Positions 1 through 6,081 of a stretch of 6,081 nt of DNA are shown piece by piece. The notes beneath the pieces are model-generated. The model saw only the letters and a list, made by a program, of their open reading frames with translations, did no database searches and had not been told where the DNA came from. Positions within the stretch are counted from its first letter, which is position 1, and every line of letters begins with the position of its first letter. Source of the DNA: an uncultured beta proteobacterium (GTDB taxonomy: Bacteria; Pseudomonadota; Gammaproteobacteria; Burkholderiales; Burkholderiaceae_C); contig CAIWRE010000303.1 in NCBI GenBank assembly GCA_903914985.1, positions 1 through 6,081 on the forward strand, given 5' to 3'. Made by a program: the position numbers and the translations under genes.

Positions 1-768
1 GCCAGCGTCGTCTTGATATTGACGCTGTGGATGTCTGCCGGAATCGAGGCACGCTTGCTGCGTTCAGCGACCGGCAGTGAACTGTCCCTGCGCAAGGCGG
101 CAAGCAACGCCGCGCGTGCTTTGCTCCTGTTTGTGGGCTTGATGGTCGCGCTGTCTGCGGTGGGCATTGATTTGACGGCGCTCTCCGTGCTCGGTGGCGC
201 GCTGGGCGTAGGTATTGGATTTGGCCTGCAAAAGGTGGCGGCCAATTACGTCAGTGGTTTTGTCATCCTCACCGAGCGCAATTTGCGCATCGGAGACTAT
301 GTGCGGGTGGAAAATTTCGAAGGCATGATCACCGAAATCAATGCGCGCTACACCGTGGTGCGTGCGCCGTCCGGGCGTGAGTCCATCGTGCCCAACGAGA
401 TGCTGGTGAGCACCCGGGTGGAGAACCTTTCCTTGGCCGACGCTGTGGTGGCCCAAAGCACGCAGGTGCAAGTCGCTTATGCCAGCGACGCCCAACAGGT
501 GATCGAAGCACTGATGGCTGCGGCGTCCGCACAGCCCCGTGTGTTGAAAGACCCTGCGCCGTCGGTGCAATTGTCTCAATTTGCCGCTGAGGGCATGGAA
601 TTTACGCTGTTGTATTGGATCAACGACCCCAACCAAGGCCAGGGCAATTTGCGCTCGGACATCAATCTGGCGCTTTTGCAGAACCTGCGCCAGCGCGGGA
701 TCGCGGTGGCGGCCCCACCCCGCGCGGCCACCGCGCCCGGAAGCGCGAACCCCGCTCCGCTGGTCTGA
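1..768 (+). CDS. MscS-family mechanosensitive ion channel, C-terminal part (5' end outside window)
   Basis: This is the C-terminal part of a small-conductance mechanosensitive channel, an inner-membrane protein that opens under membrane tension to release solutes during hypo-osmotic shock. The frame is open to the window edge, so the start is missing; 255 residues are visible. A hydrophobic helix lies at visible residues about 40-56. It is followed by the glycine/alanine-rich pore-lining helix typical of MscS (about 62-82, reading GGALGVGIGFGLQKVAANY) and its continuation through VSGFVIL. Next come the beta domain (about 92-145, with RIGDYV and the PNEML...ENLS segment) and a C-terminal alpha/beta domain to about 238. 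A short Ala/Pro-rich tail ends the protein. A TTG at 13 and an ATG at 31 lie in frame but inside the membrane region, so neither is a credible start. The gene is separated from the next one by 77 nt and is probably not functionally linked to the sulfatase cluster. The family call is secure; the subfamily is not determinable. Confidence 0.93.
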   Translation, partial: ASVVLILTLWMSAGIEARLLRSATGSELSLRKAASNAARALLLFVGLMVALSAVGIDLTALSVLGGALGVGIGFGLQKVAANYVSGFVILTERNLRIGDYVRVENFEGMITEINARYTVVRAPSGRESIVPNEMLVSTRVENLSLADAVVAQSTQVQVAYASDAQQVIEALMAAASAQPRVLKDPAPSVQLSQFAAEGMEFTLLYWINDPNQGQGNLRSDINLALLQNLRQRGIAVAAPPRAATAPGSANPAPLV

Positions 769-771
769 CGC

Positions 772-806
772 TGGCGATTGGGGCAAAAACCCCGTACACT
801 TGTGTA
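772..806 (+). promoter_or_regulatory. Possible promoter with overlapping palindrome upstream of the five-gene cluster
   Basis: The 77-nt gap between the channel gene and the hydrolase gene is the only sizeable spacer before the cluster. TACACT at 795-800 matches four of six positions of the sigma-70 -10 box. A weak -35-like TGGCGA lies 17 nt upstream at 772-777. The -10-like box forms the left part of a perfect inverted repeat, TACAC-TT-GTGTA (795-806), which could be an operator or may be chance. A GGGG-CAAAAA-CCCC hairpin (780-793) sits just upstream. The -35 match is poor, so this is a tentative call resting mostly on location. Confidence 0.25.
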
Positions 807-845
807 TTGAACGCTCCAGGTGGCTCAACATTTGATGAAAGCTCG

Positions 846-1682
846 ATGGTTATGACTGATTTGGTAATTCGCAAACTATTGGTGGACTTGAATACACCGT
901 TTCCTGCCCGTTGGAACGGCGCAGACGCGTTCCGCTCGGCGTTTTTCAGCGCCTTGTCCATGAGTTTTCCGGTGGGAGAGCAGTTCTTCATGGATTCGGT
1001 GCGCGCTGGCTTCAAAACGCTGTCGGACGAAAAGCGTGCCCAGTTCGCCGCCGAGGTTCAGGGCTTTGTCGGGCAAGAGGCCACACACCGTCGCATTCAT
1101 GCGCTGTTTAACGGGCACCTGGACCGTCTGGGGTTCACTAACTCCATGGAGCAGCGCGCCATCCGCCGGCTCAAAAAGCAGGCACACCTGCCAGCCCGCA
1201 TGCATGTGGCCGGCACCGCCGCCACCGAGCACTTCACCGCCCTGTTTGCCGATTGGATGCTGCGCCACCCCGAAGCGCTCGAAGGCACCGAGGAGCGACT
1301 GCAAACCCTGTGGCTGTGGCACAGCGCTGAAGAGTCCGAGCACCGCAGCACGGCCTTCAATATTTACCAGGCCATGGGCGGCAGCCACCGCACACGCGTG
1401 CGAGTGTTCCGCTACGTCACCGTGATCTTCATGTACGACTTGTTCTGCCAAACGGTGAGCAATTTGTGGCACGACCGCGCTTTGTTCAAGCGCAGCACAT
1501 GGCGCAGCGCGTGGACCTTGTTGTTTGCCAAAGACGGCATGCTGCGCAGCAATGTGGCGCAGTGGCGCGACTACCTGCGGGAAGACTTCCACCCGGAGCA
1601 ACACGATGCCAGCCGCTCGCAGGCTTGGTTGCGCGACAACACGCGCTTTTTCACACCGGTGTCCGGCCCCGTTTCCGCTTAA
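846..1682 (+). CDS. PF10118/COG3687-type predicted metal-dependent hydrolase, ferritin-like di-iron pattern
   Basis: The 278-residue product resembles the family annotated as 'predicted metal-dependent hydrolase' (COG3687/PF10118), recognised from the opening RKLLVDLNTPFP-x-RWN and the conserved QEATHRRIH and WHSAEESEHRS segments. The biochemical role of this family is not established to my knowledge. With M1 at 846, the acidic and histidine residues fall as E45, E78-x-x-H81, E128 and E163-x-x-H166. This is the E / ExxH / E / ExxH order of a four-helix ferritin-like di-iron centre, so an oxidative or oxygen-binding role is as plausible as hydrolysis. The frame is open upstream into the channel gene, but that stretch is the wrong frame of MscS and lacks family similarity. 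ATG 846 and ATG 852 are both possible; GAAAG at 837-841 is spaced 4 or 10 nt from them, so 852 is a real alternative. No signal peptide is seen, but hydrophobic stretches around residues 180-200 (VTVIFMYDLF) may contact membrane. It is the first gene of the putative operon. Confidence 0.85.
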   Translation: MVMTDLVIRKLLVDLNTPFPARWNGADAFRSAFFSALSMSFPVGEQFFMDSVRAGFKTLSDEKRAQFAAEVQGFVGQEATHRRIHALFNGHLDRLGFTNSMEQRAIRRLKKQAHLPARMHVAGTAATEHFTALFADWMLRHPEALEGTEERLQTLWLWHSAEESEHRSTAFNIYQAMGGSHRTRVRVFRYVTVIFMYDLFCQTVSNLWHDRALFKRSTWRSAWTLLFAKDGMLRSNVAQWRDYLREDFHPEQHDASRSQAWLRDNTRFFTPVSGPVSA

Positions 1683-1687
1683 TTTCC

Positions 1688-1693
1688 AGGAGG
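1688..1693 (+). promoter_or_regulatory. Strong Shine-Dalgarno sequence fixing the start at 1700
   Basis: A perfect AGGAGG lies six bases before ATG 1700, in the 17-nt gap after the upstream stop. It decides the start of the unknown membrane protein, whose frame is otherwise open back to 1466 inside the preceding gene. Confidence 0.85.
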
Positions 1694-1699
1694 GTCTCC

Positions 1700-2314
1700 A
1701 TGGCCTATCACGCTTCCGTGGTCGCGATCGCTATCGCCCTCTACCTGGTCTTCGTCTGGTGGTACGGAGGCAAGGGGCGGCCCTTAAGCACTGAAGAAAA
1801 AGCACACATCGTTGCAGAGTTTCACAAACGCGTGCGAGGTACACGGGAAGAAGGGCTGATTGACGAGGCCCAACAACTCATGGCCAACGACGACGGCAAA
1901 GAGTTTTTGATGCACAACTGCGTTCGCTACAGGCCCAAGGCCTTGTATCCGCCGGGCCACGATTACAGCGATGACCCGCGCGAAGCGGACAAGCGCTATG
2001 GCCGGGCCATCATTCCCCATTTGCTGCGACGCGCCTGCCTGCCGGTGTTCATCGCCCGGCGCAGCGGGCGCTTTATCGATTGCCCGGGCGTGCCGGACTG
2101 GCACTATGTGGCCATGGTGCGCTACCGCAGCCAGCGCGACTTTTTCAACTTTGCATTGGCGATCAGCGATTCCGGGGTCGACGTGCACAAATGGGCCGCC
2201 ATTGAGCAGACGGTGGTGTTCCCAGTCAAGCCTATCGTGAGCTTTATCACGGTGCGCCTGTTGGTGGCGGGTTTGCTGGCCCTCGTGACTGCGCTTGTAG
2301 TGGCTGCGACTTGA
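1700..2314 (+). CDS. Membrane-anchored protein of unknown function, possible DUF1330/dimeric alpha-beta-barrel-like core
   Basis: I do not recognise a named gene. The 204-residue product has one hydrophobic helix at each end, about residues 4-22 (ASVVAIAIALYLVFVWW) and 178-202, around a soluble core of roughly 155 residues. The core holds a charged helix-rich part (30-65, STEEKAHIVAEFHKRVRG) and a conserved-looking middle (MHNCVRYRPKALYPPG). It ends with a segment at 131-172 reading VPDWHYVAMVRYRSQRDF, then HKWAAIEQT. That last part resembles the VxRYRSRRDF segment of DUF1330-type small dimeric alpha/beta-barrel proteins, but this is memory of a motif style rather than a search result. A short first loop and two helices would place both ends on the same side. 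The start is set by AGGAGG at 1688-1693. The stop overlaps the next start (TGATG), so translation of the GST-like protein is probably coupled to this gene, suggesting a shared task. Confidence 0.8.
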   Translation: MAYHASVVAIAIALYLVFVWWYGGKGRPLSTEEKAHIVAEFHKRVRGTREEGLIDEAQQLMANDDGKEFLMHNCVRYRPKALYPPGHDYSDDPREADKRYGRAIIPHLLRRACLPVFIARRSGRFIDCPGVPDWHYVAMVRYRSQRDFFNFALAISDSGVDVHKWAAIEQTVVFPVKPIVSFITVRLLVAGLLALVTALVVAAT

Positions 2315-3348
2315 TGGAACTGCCCGTCGCTTTCAAAGGAGCGCCCGGCTCGCCCTATACGCGCAAGATGACGGCGGTCCTGCGCTACCGCCGCATCCCC
2401 TACCGCTACCTGGTGGGGAACGCTGCTGACAATGCGGGCATGCCCAAACCCAAGGTCGAACTGCTCCCGACTTTTTACTTACCCGACGCCAACGGCATGC
2501 TGGAAGCAGTTACCGACTCCACGCCCTTGATTCGCCGGTTCGAGCAAGAGCTCGCTGGCCGCAACGTCCTGCCGACCGACCCTGTGCTGGCATTGATCGA
2601 TGCGGTGCTCGAGGACTTTGCCGACGAATGGGTGACCAAGGCCATGTTCCATTACCGCTGGAAATTTGCCGACGCCATAGACAAAGCCAGCACCATTCTT
2701 CCGGTACATTTTTCTGACGTCACGGCAAGTCAAAGCGTCCTGGACACGCTGAAGACCTTGTTTGCGCAACGCCAGATTTCCCGCCTGGCTGTGGTGGGCT
2801 CTAACGAACATACCGCACCTCTCATTGAGACGGGCTACAAGCGCCTCGTGGATTTGCTCGACGCCCATCTGCAAACGCAGCCATTTTTGATGGGGCACCG
2901 CCCCGGTGCCAGTGACTTCGCGCTCTATGGTCAGCTCACACAGTTGGCCCATTTTGATCCGGTGTCGATGGCACTGACCCTGGAGCGCTCGCGCCGGGTG
3001 TTTGCGTGGGTGGACTTGGTCGAAGACCTCTCGGGCTTGGAGCCGTTGGACGGTGATTGGGCGAGTACCGATACGCTTGAACCGACTTTGCTGGCGCTGT
3101 TGAGCGAACTCTCGCAGGGCTATCTGCCGGTGCTACTGGCCAATGCTCGTGCACTGGCGCGGGGCGAAAAACACATGAACGCTGACTTGCCCCTGGGGCA
3201 TTGGCAACAAGCAGTGGTGCCCTACCAGGCCAAATGTTTGCGCTGGTTACGCCAGCAATTCGCCGCGATGGACGTCCCATCCAAAGCGCGCGCGCATGAA
3301 ATACTGGAGACAACTGGACTTACAGACCTGATTTATGCTCCGGTCTAG
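2314..3348 (+). CDS. Glutathione S-transferase-like protein with long C-terminal extension
   Basis: The 344-residue product has an N-terminal thioredoxin-like GST domain (about residues 4-82). It shows SPYTRK at 13-18 after the first strand, the cis-proline in LLPTFYLP (P52), and D68-S69-T70-P71-L72-I73 at the place of the usual (E/Q)SxxI glutathione-binding turn. The helical C-terminal GST domain follows, with the GHRPGASDFALYGQL segment (194-208) that normally carries the folding N-cap box. It is much longer than a typical GST of 200-230 residues because of added segments in the middle (about 110-170) and at the end (about 265-344, with PYQAKCLRWLRQQF). There is no signal peptide, so it is probably cytoplasmic. 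ATG 2314 overlaps the preceding stop by one base and has no Shine-Dalgarno of its own, which points to translational coupling; TTG 2311 is in frame but less likely. The D for E/Q change is mild. Whether it is a true transferase, and of what, is unknown. Confidence 0.85.
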   Translation: MELPVAFKGAPGSPYTRKMTAVLRYRRIPYRYLVGNAADNAGMPKPKVELLPTFYLPDANGMLEAVTDSTPLIRRFEQELAGRNVLPTDPVLALIDAVLEDFADEWVTKAMFHYRWKFADAIDKASTILPVHFSDVTASQSVLDTLKTLFAQRQISRLAVVGSNEHTAPLIETGYKRLVDLLDAHLQTQPFLMGHRPGASDFALYGQLTQLAHFDPVSMALTLERSRRVFAWVDLVEDLSGLEPLDGDWASTDTLEPTLLALLSELSQGYLPVLLANARALARGEKHMNADLPLGHWQQAVVPYQAKCLRWLRQQFAAMDVPSKARAHEILETTGLTDLIYAPV

Positions 3349-3383
3349 ATCCACCTTCACCACGGCACAGAATCGCCCCGACC

Positions 3384-3388
3384 AGGAG
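3384..3388 (+). promoter_or_regulatory. Shine-Dalgarno sequence of the sulfatase gene
   Basis: AGGAG lies eight bases before ATG 3397. It sits in a 48-nt gap (3349-3396) in which I see neither a terminator hairpin with a T-run nor a recognisable promoter, so the sulfatase is probably transcribed with the genes before it. Confidence 0.8.
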
Positions 3389-3396
3389 ACAATCCA

Positions 3397-5061
3397 ATGA
3401 AAACCCAAAAAAAATGGGGCCTGGCACTGCTTGTATTGATGGCCTTGGGTGCCTTGGTCTATGCCAACCGCATTTACGTACTTCAGTATTCACTGGGTTG
3501 GTATACCGATATCCGCCATCCCCGCGACCCCTACCAGGAGACACCCTGGGTGCAGGGGCCGCAGACGCCTTCTGCGCCAGTGGAAGGGCGCGCACCCAAC
3601 ATCATTTTTATTCTGGCGGATGACTTGGGCATCAATGACATCACCGCGGCCGGCGGTGGCCATGCAGCCCAGGGTGTGCCGACGCCGAACATTGATTCGA
3701 TCGCCCGCGACGGTGTGCGCTTTGATCAAGGCTATGCGGGCAGTGCGGTTTGCACCGTGTCGCGTGCGGCCTTGATGACGGGACGCTATCCCTGGCGATT
3801 TGGTGTTGAATTCACACCCACGCCGGGTGCTATGGCCCGCGTTGCCGGCGAGTTGTATGCGGATGGCAACCGGAGCCACAAAGTCATCATTGACAAAGAG
3901 GCGGCCAAGACCGCTAAAGACTTCAATGATCTGGGCATGCCTCCGACCGAAATCACCATGGCCAAGGCGCTGAAAGAGCGCGGTTACCACACGCTGCACA
4001 TCGGCAAATGGCACTTGGGCAGCACGCCGGAGATGCGTCCCGGCAACCAGGGTTTTGACGAGAGCCTGTTCATGGAAAGCGGGCTGTACCTGCCGCAAAA
4101 CGACCCGCGCGTGGTCAACTCCAAGCAGGACTTTGACCCGATCGACAAATTTCTGTGGCCCAACATGCGCTTTGGCGTGAGCTACAACGCAGGGCATTGG
4201 TTTGAGCCCAACAAATACCTCACCGACTACTTCACGGACCAAGCCGTCACGGCCATCCACCGCAATAAAAATCAGCCGTTTTTCCTCTACCTGGCGCACT
4301 GGGGCGTGCACACGCCTTTGCAGGCCAGCAAGGAAGACTACGACGCGCTACCCCAGATCGCCAACCACCGTGAGCGTGTGTACGCGGCCATGGTGCGTTC
4401 GGTGGACCGCAGCGTGGGCCGGGTACTGCAGGCGCTCAAAGACAACGGCCTGGATCAAAACACGCTGGTGATTTTTGCCAGCGACAACGGCGCGCCCGGC
4501 TACACCGGCCTGCGTGACGTCAACCACCCCTACCGGGGTTGGAAGCTGACCTTTTTTGAGGGTGGGCTGCGCGTGCCTTATGTCGCGAAGTGGCCCGGGC
4601 ATATCGCAGCGGGAACCAAATATGCCCAGCCCGTGACCAACATCGACATGATGCCGACCATGGTGGCCGCTGCCGGCGGAAAAATGCCGACCGACCGCGT
4701 CATCGATGGCGTCAATTTGTTGCCCTTTTTGAGTGCCAAACCCGAGACGCAGCCGCAACGTAGCTTGTTCTGGCGCGATGGCCCCCAACGCGCATTGCGC
4801 CATGGTTCGTGGAAACTGATTTCCTCGGAACTGCCGCGCAAAGACTGGCTCTTCAACCTAGCGAACGACCCGACCGAAAAAGTCAACCTGGCTGAGCGCG
4901 AACCACAAAAACTGGCAGAGCTCAAGGCCGAGCTTGCGACCCACCACGCGGATATGCCGCCACCGCGATGGTCGTCCTTTATTGCCATGCCGATCAATAT
5001 TGACAAGACGCTGGACCAACCAGAAGCGCCCGATGACGAATACACCTACTGGTACAACTAG
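3397..5061 (+). CDS. Exported type I (formylglycine-dependent) sulfatase, arylsulfatase family
   Basis: The 554-residue product belongs to the alkaline-phosphatase-superfamily sulfatases, which hydrolyse sulfate esters using a formylglycine made from an active-site cysteine. A hydrophobic segment at 7-22 after KTQKK is a signal peptide or anchor; V-Y-A at 21-23 would fit signal peptidase I. The catalytic domain starts at PNIIFILADDLG with metal ligands D75 and D76. The modification motif is C119-T-V-S-R123 followed by AALMTGR. GKWHLG supplies K204 and H206, HWGVHTP supplies H305, ASDNGAPG supplies D363 and N364, and GWKLTFFEGG supplies K383. The C-terminal subdomain carries the usual WKLI and LFNLANDPTE features (about 470-500). 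The odd point is valine 121, where the family normally has proline. The length is normal. The start is supported by AGGAG at 3384-3388. The last 29 nt overlap the start of the FGE gene, whose product would activate it. The substrate (aryl, alkyl, sterol or sugar sulfate) cannot be told. Confidence 0.95.
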   Translation: MKTQKKWGLALLVLMALGALVYANRIYVLQYSLGWYTDIRHPRDPYQETPWVQGPQTPSAPVEGRAPNIIFILADDLGINDITAAGGGHAAQGVPTPNIDSIARDGVRFDQGYAGSAVCTVSRAALMTGRYPWRFGVEFTPTPGAMARVAGELYADGNRSHKVIIDKEAAKTAKDFNDLGMPPTEITMAKALKERGYHTLHIGKWHLGSTPEMRPGNQGFDESLFMESGLYLPQNDPRVVNSKQDFDPIDKFLWPNMRFGVSYNAGHWFEPNKYLTDYFTDQAVTAIHRNKNQPFFLYLAHWGVHTPLQASKEDYDALPQIANHRERVYAAMVRSVDRSVGRVLQALKDNGLDQNTLVIFASDNGAPGYTGLRDVNHPYRGWKLTFFEGGLRVPYVAKWPGHIAAGTKYAQPVTNIDMMPTMVAAAGGKMPTDRVIDGVNLLPFLSAKPETQPQRSLFWRDGPQRALRHGSWKLISSELPRKDWLFNLANDPTEKVNLAEREPQKLAELKAELATHHADMPPPRWSSFIAMPINIDKTLDQPEAPDDEYTYWYN

Positions 5062-6081
5062 CGGCAAAACTGGAAAGGCGCGGCGCTGGGCGATGCTGTT
5101 GCTGGCATCCGCACTGGCCGTGGGCACCGCTCTGTGGTGGGCGGCGCGCAGCACAGAGCAACGTCATCAGCAAGAACGCCTGGTCTGCCCCTTGCCGCCG
5201 CAAGCCGCAGGAGCTCCCCACCCCGGTATGGTCTGGGTGCCCGGAGGAACACTCACTTTCGGCGACACGGTGTATGCCGAAGAGATGCCTGTGCGCGCGG
5301 TGAAGTTGAATGGTTTTTGGCTGGACCGCACCGAAGTCACCAACGACCAATTCGCGGCCTTTGTACAGGCAACGGGTTACCGCACCGTCGCAGAGCGCGC
5401 GGTGGATGCATCGCTACACCCGGACTTACCCGCGGAGATGCGACAACCCGGTGCCGTGGTTTTCATCAGTCCGACCAGCTTGTCGGGCCAGGGCAGCCCC
5501 ACGCAGTGGTGGAGGTATGTGCCGGGTGCCGATTGGCGCCATCCCGGGGGGCCGCAAACCAGCATCGAGGGGCGTGGCGCGTTCGCAGTGGTGAACGTGA
5601 CGATCGAAGACGCCCGGGCCTACGCCCGCTGGAAGGGCACGGTCATTCCATCCGAAGCGCAATGGGAATGGGCGGCGCGCGCAGCTACGTCCCAGGCAGC
5701 ACCCGCGCATGAACAACCGCGCCAGGCCAACACCTGGCAAGGTATGTTTCCGGTGGCCAACTCAGCGGAAGACGGATTTGTGGGGCTGGCGCCGGTGGGC
5801 TGTTTTGAGCCCAATGCGCTGGGACTGTTTGACATGATTGGCAACGCTTGGGAGCTCACGCGCGACGCCTACACCGCCAACCATACGGTGCTGTCACCCG
5901 AGCCCGATGCAGACCCCGGCCCCGGTAGTGCTCGCCCGGGCAGCAGCAAGGCCGTGGGGCAGCATGTCATCAAAGGCGGGTCGTTCCTGTGTGCGCCCAA
6001 CTACTGCATGCGTTACCGGGCAGGTGCGCGTCAAGCGCAGGACGATGACCTGGCGGTGAGCCATTTGGGTTTTCGCACCGC
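5033..6081 (+). CDS. Membrane-anchored formylglycine-generating enzyme (FGE/SUMF1 family), 3' end outside window
   Basis: This enzyme oxidises the sulfatase-motif cysteine to formylglycine using oxygen and, in characterised FGEs, copper held by two cysteines. The frame (positions 5033, 5036 and so on) stays open to the window end; 349 codons are visible and the last, at LGFRT, lie close to the usual C-terminus. Residues 12-18 (KTGKARR) precede a hydrophobic segment at 19-38, so the protein is probably anchored with its body in the periplasm. The FGE-sulfatase domain begins near residue 64 (HPGMVWVPGG). It continues with FWLDRTEVTNDQFAAFV, WRHP (168-171), IPSEAQWEWAAR, ANTWQGMFPV (232-241), EDGF (246-249), GNAWELT (270-276) and KGGSFLCAPNYCMRYR, where C320 and C325 match the catalytic C-x4-C pair. 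The usual PWG turn before ANTWQG is absent. ATG 5033 is chosen for its weak AGAAG at 5022-5026 and the basic n-region; ATG 5093 falls inside the hydrophobic segment. It overlaps the sulfatase by 29 nt. Confidence 0.92.
   Translation, partial: MTNTPTGTTSGKTGKARRWAMLLLASALAVGTALWWAARSTEQRHQQERLVCPLPPQAAGAPHPGMVWVPGGTLTFGDTVYAEEMPVRAVKLNGFWLDRTEVTNDQFAAFVQATGYRTVAERAVDASLHPDLPAEMRQPGAVVFISPTSLSGQGSPTQWWRYVPGADWRHPGGPQTSIEGRGAFAVVNVTIEDARAYARWKGTVIPSEAQWEWAARAATSQAAPAHEQPRQANTWQGMFPVANSAEDGFVGLAPVGCFEPNALGLFDMIGNAWELTRDAYTANHTVLSPEPDADPGPGSARPGSSKAVGQHVIKGGSFLCAPNYCMRYRAGARQAQDDDLAVSHLGFRT

Noticed and set aside
780..793. GGGG-CAAAAA-CCCC as a rho-independent terminator for the channel gene
   Set aside because: The stem is only four base pairs and no T-run follows it.
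64..831. 255-codon open frame on the minus strand across the MscS gene
   Set aside because: It mirrors the coding strand of a clear MscS gene in GC-rich DNA; its translation is Arg/His/Gln-rich with no recognisable domain.
615..845. Upstream extension of the hydrolase reading frame into the MscS gene
   Set aside because: The extension reads MscS DNA out of frame and has no family similarity; ATG 846 or 852 gives the expected family N-terminus.
876..1604. 242-codon open frame on the minus strand inside the hydrolase gene
   Set aside because: It lies fully antisense to a gene with conserved motifs and shows no domain or plausible start region of its own.
3490..4311. 273-codon open frame on the minus strand inside the sulfatase gene
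   Set aside because: It is an antisense shadow of well-conserved sulfatase catalytic sequence; its translation looks like no protein family.
5093..5095. ATG 5093 as the FGE start
   Set aside because: It falls within the hydrophobic segment and removes the basic residues before it; the nearest purine-rich GGAAAGG is 14 nt away. ATG 5033 fits better, though not decisively.
5134..5712. 192-codon open frame on the plus strand near the window end
   Set aside because: It is a different frame from the FGE gene, which is the true frame here and stays open to the window edge; this translation is Arg/Gly-rich low-complexity sequence.

Overview
The window is a dense, one-directional stretch (everything coding is on the + strand) of GC-rich bacterial DNA with codon use and protein styles typical of Proteobacteria. 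My best guess is a betaproteobacterium of the Burkholderiales/Comamonadaceae type. That is an impression from base composition and protein wording, since no rRNA or marker gene is present. There is no mobile element, tRNA, rRNA or CRISPR array, and no gene-free stretch longer than 77 bases.

Layout: (1) positions 1-768 are the C-terminal 255 residues of an MscS-family mechanosensitive channel that begins before the window. (2) A 77-base gap (769-845) holds the only plausible promoter region, with a TACACT -10-like box inside a small palindrome. (3) Five closely packed genes follow: a PF10118-type 'predicted metal-dependent hydrolase' with a ferritin-like di-iron ligand pattern (846-1682); a membrane-anchored protein of unknown function (1700-2314); a long glutathione S-transferase-like protein (2314-3348); an exported type I sulfatase (3397-5061); and a membrane-anchored formylglycine-generating enzyme, FGE (5033 to beyond the window end). 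The junctions are 17 nt, a 1-nt TGATG overlap, 48 nt, and a 29-nt overlap, with no convincing terminator between them, so they are probably one transcript.

The clearest functional pair is sulfatase plus FGE. FGE oxidises the active-site cysteine of sulfatases to formylglycine. The FGE here keeps the catalytic cysteine pair and, like the sulfatase, has an N-terminal hydrophobic segment, so maturation may occur on the periplasmic side of the inner membrane. The sulfatase has the full metal-ligand set, but its modification motif reads C-T-V-S-R instead of the usual C-x-P-S-R. The FGE lacks the PWG turn normally found in the family, which may or may not be related.

The three upstream genes (possible di-iron enzyme, anchored small-barrel-like protein, GST-like protein) suggest that the cluster handles a hydrophobic or sulfated organic compound near the membrane. 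This is inference only; the substrate cannot be read from the sequence.
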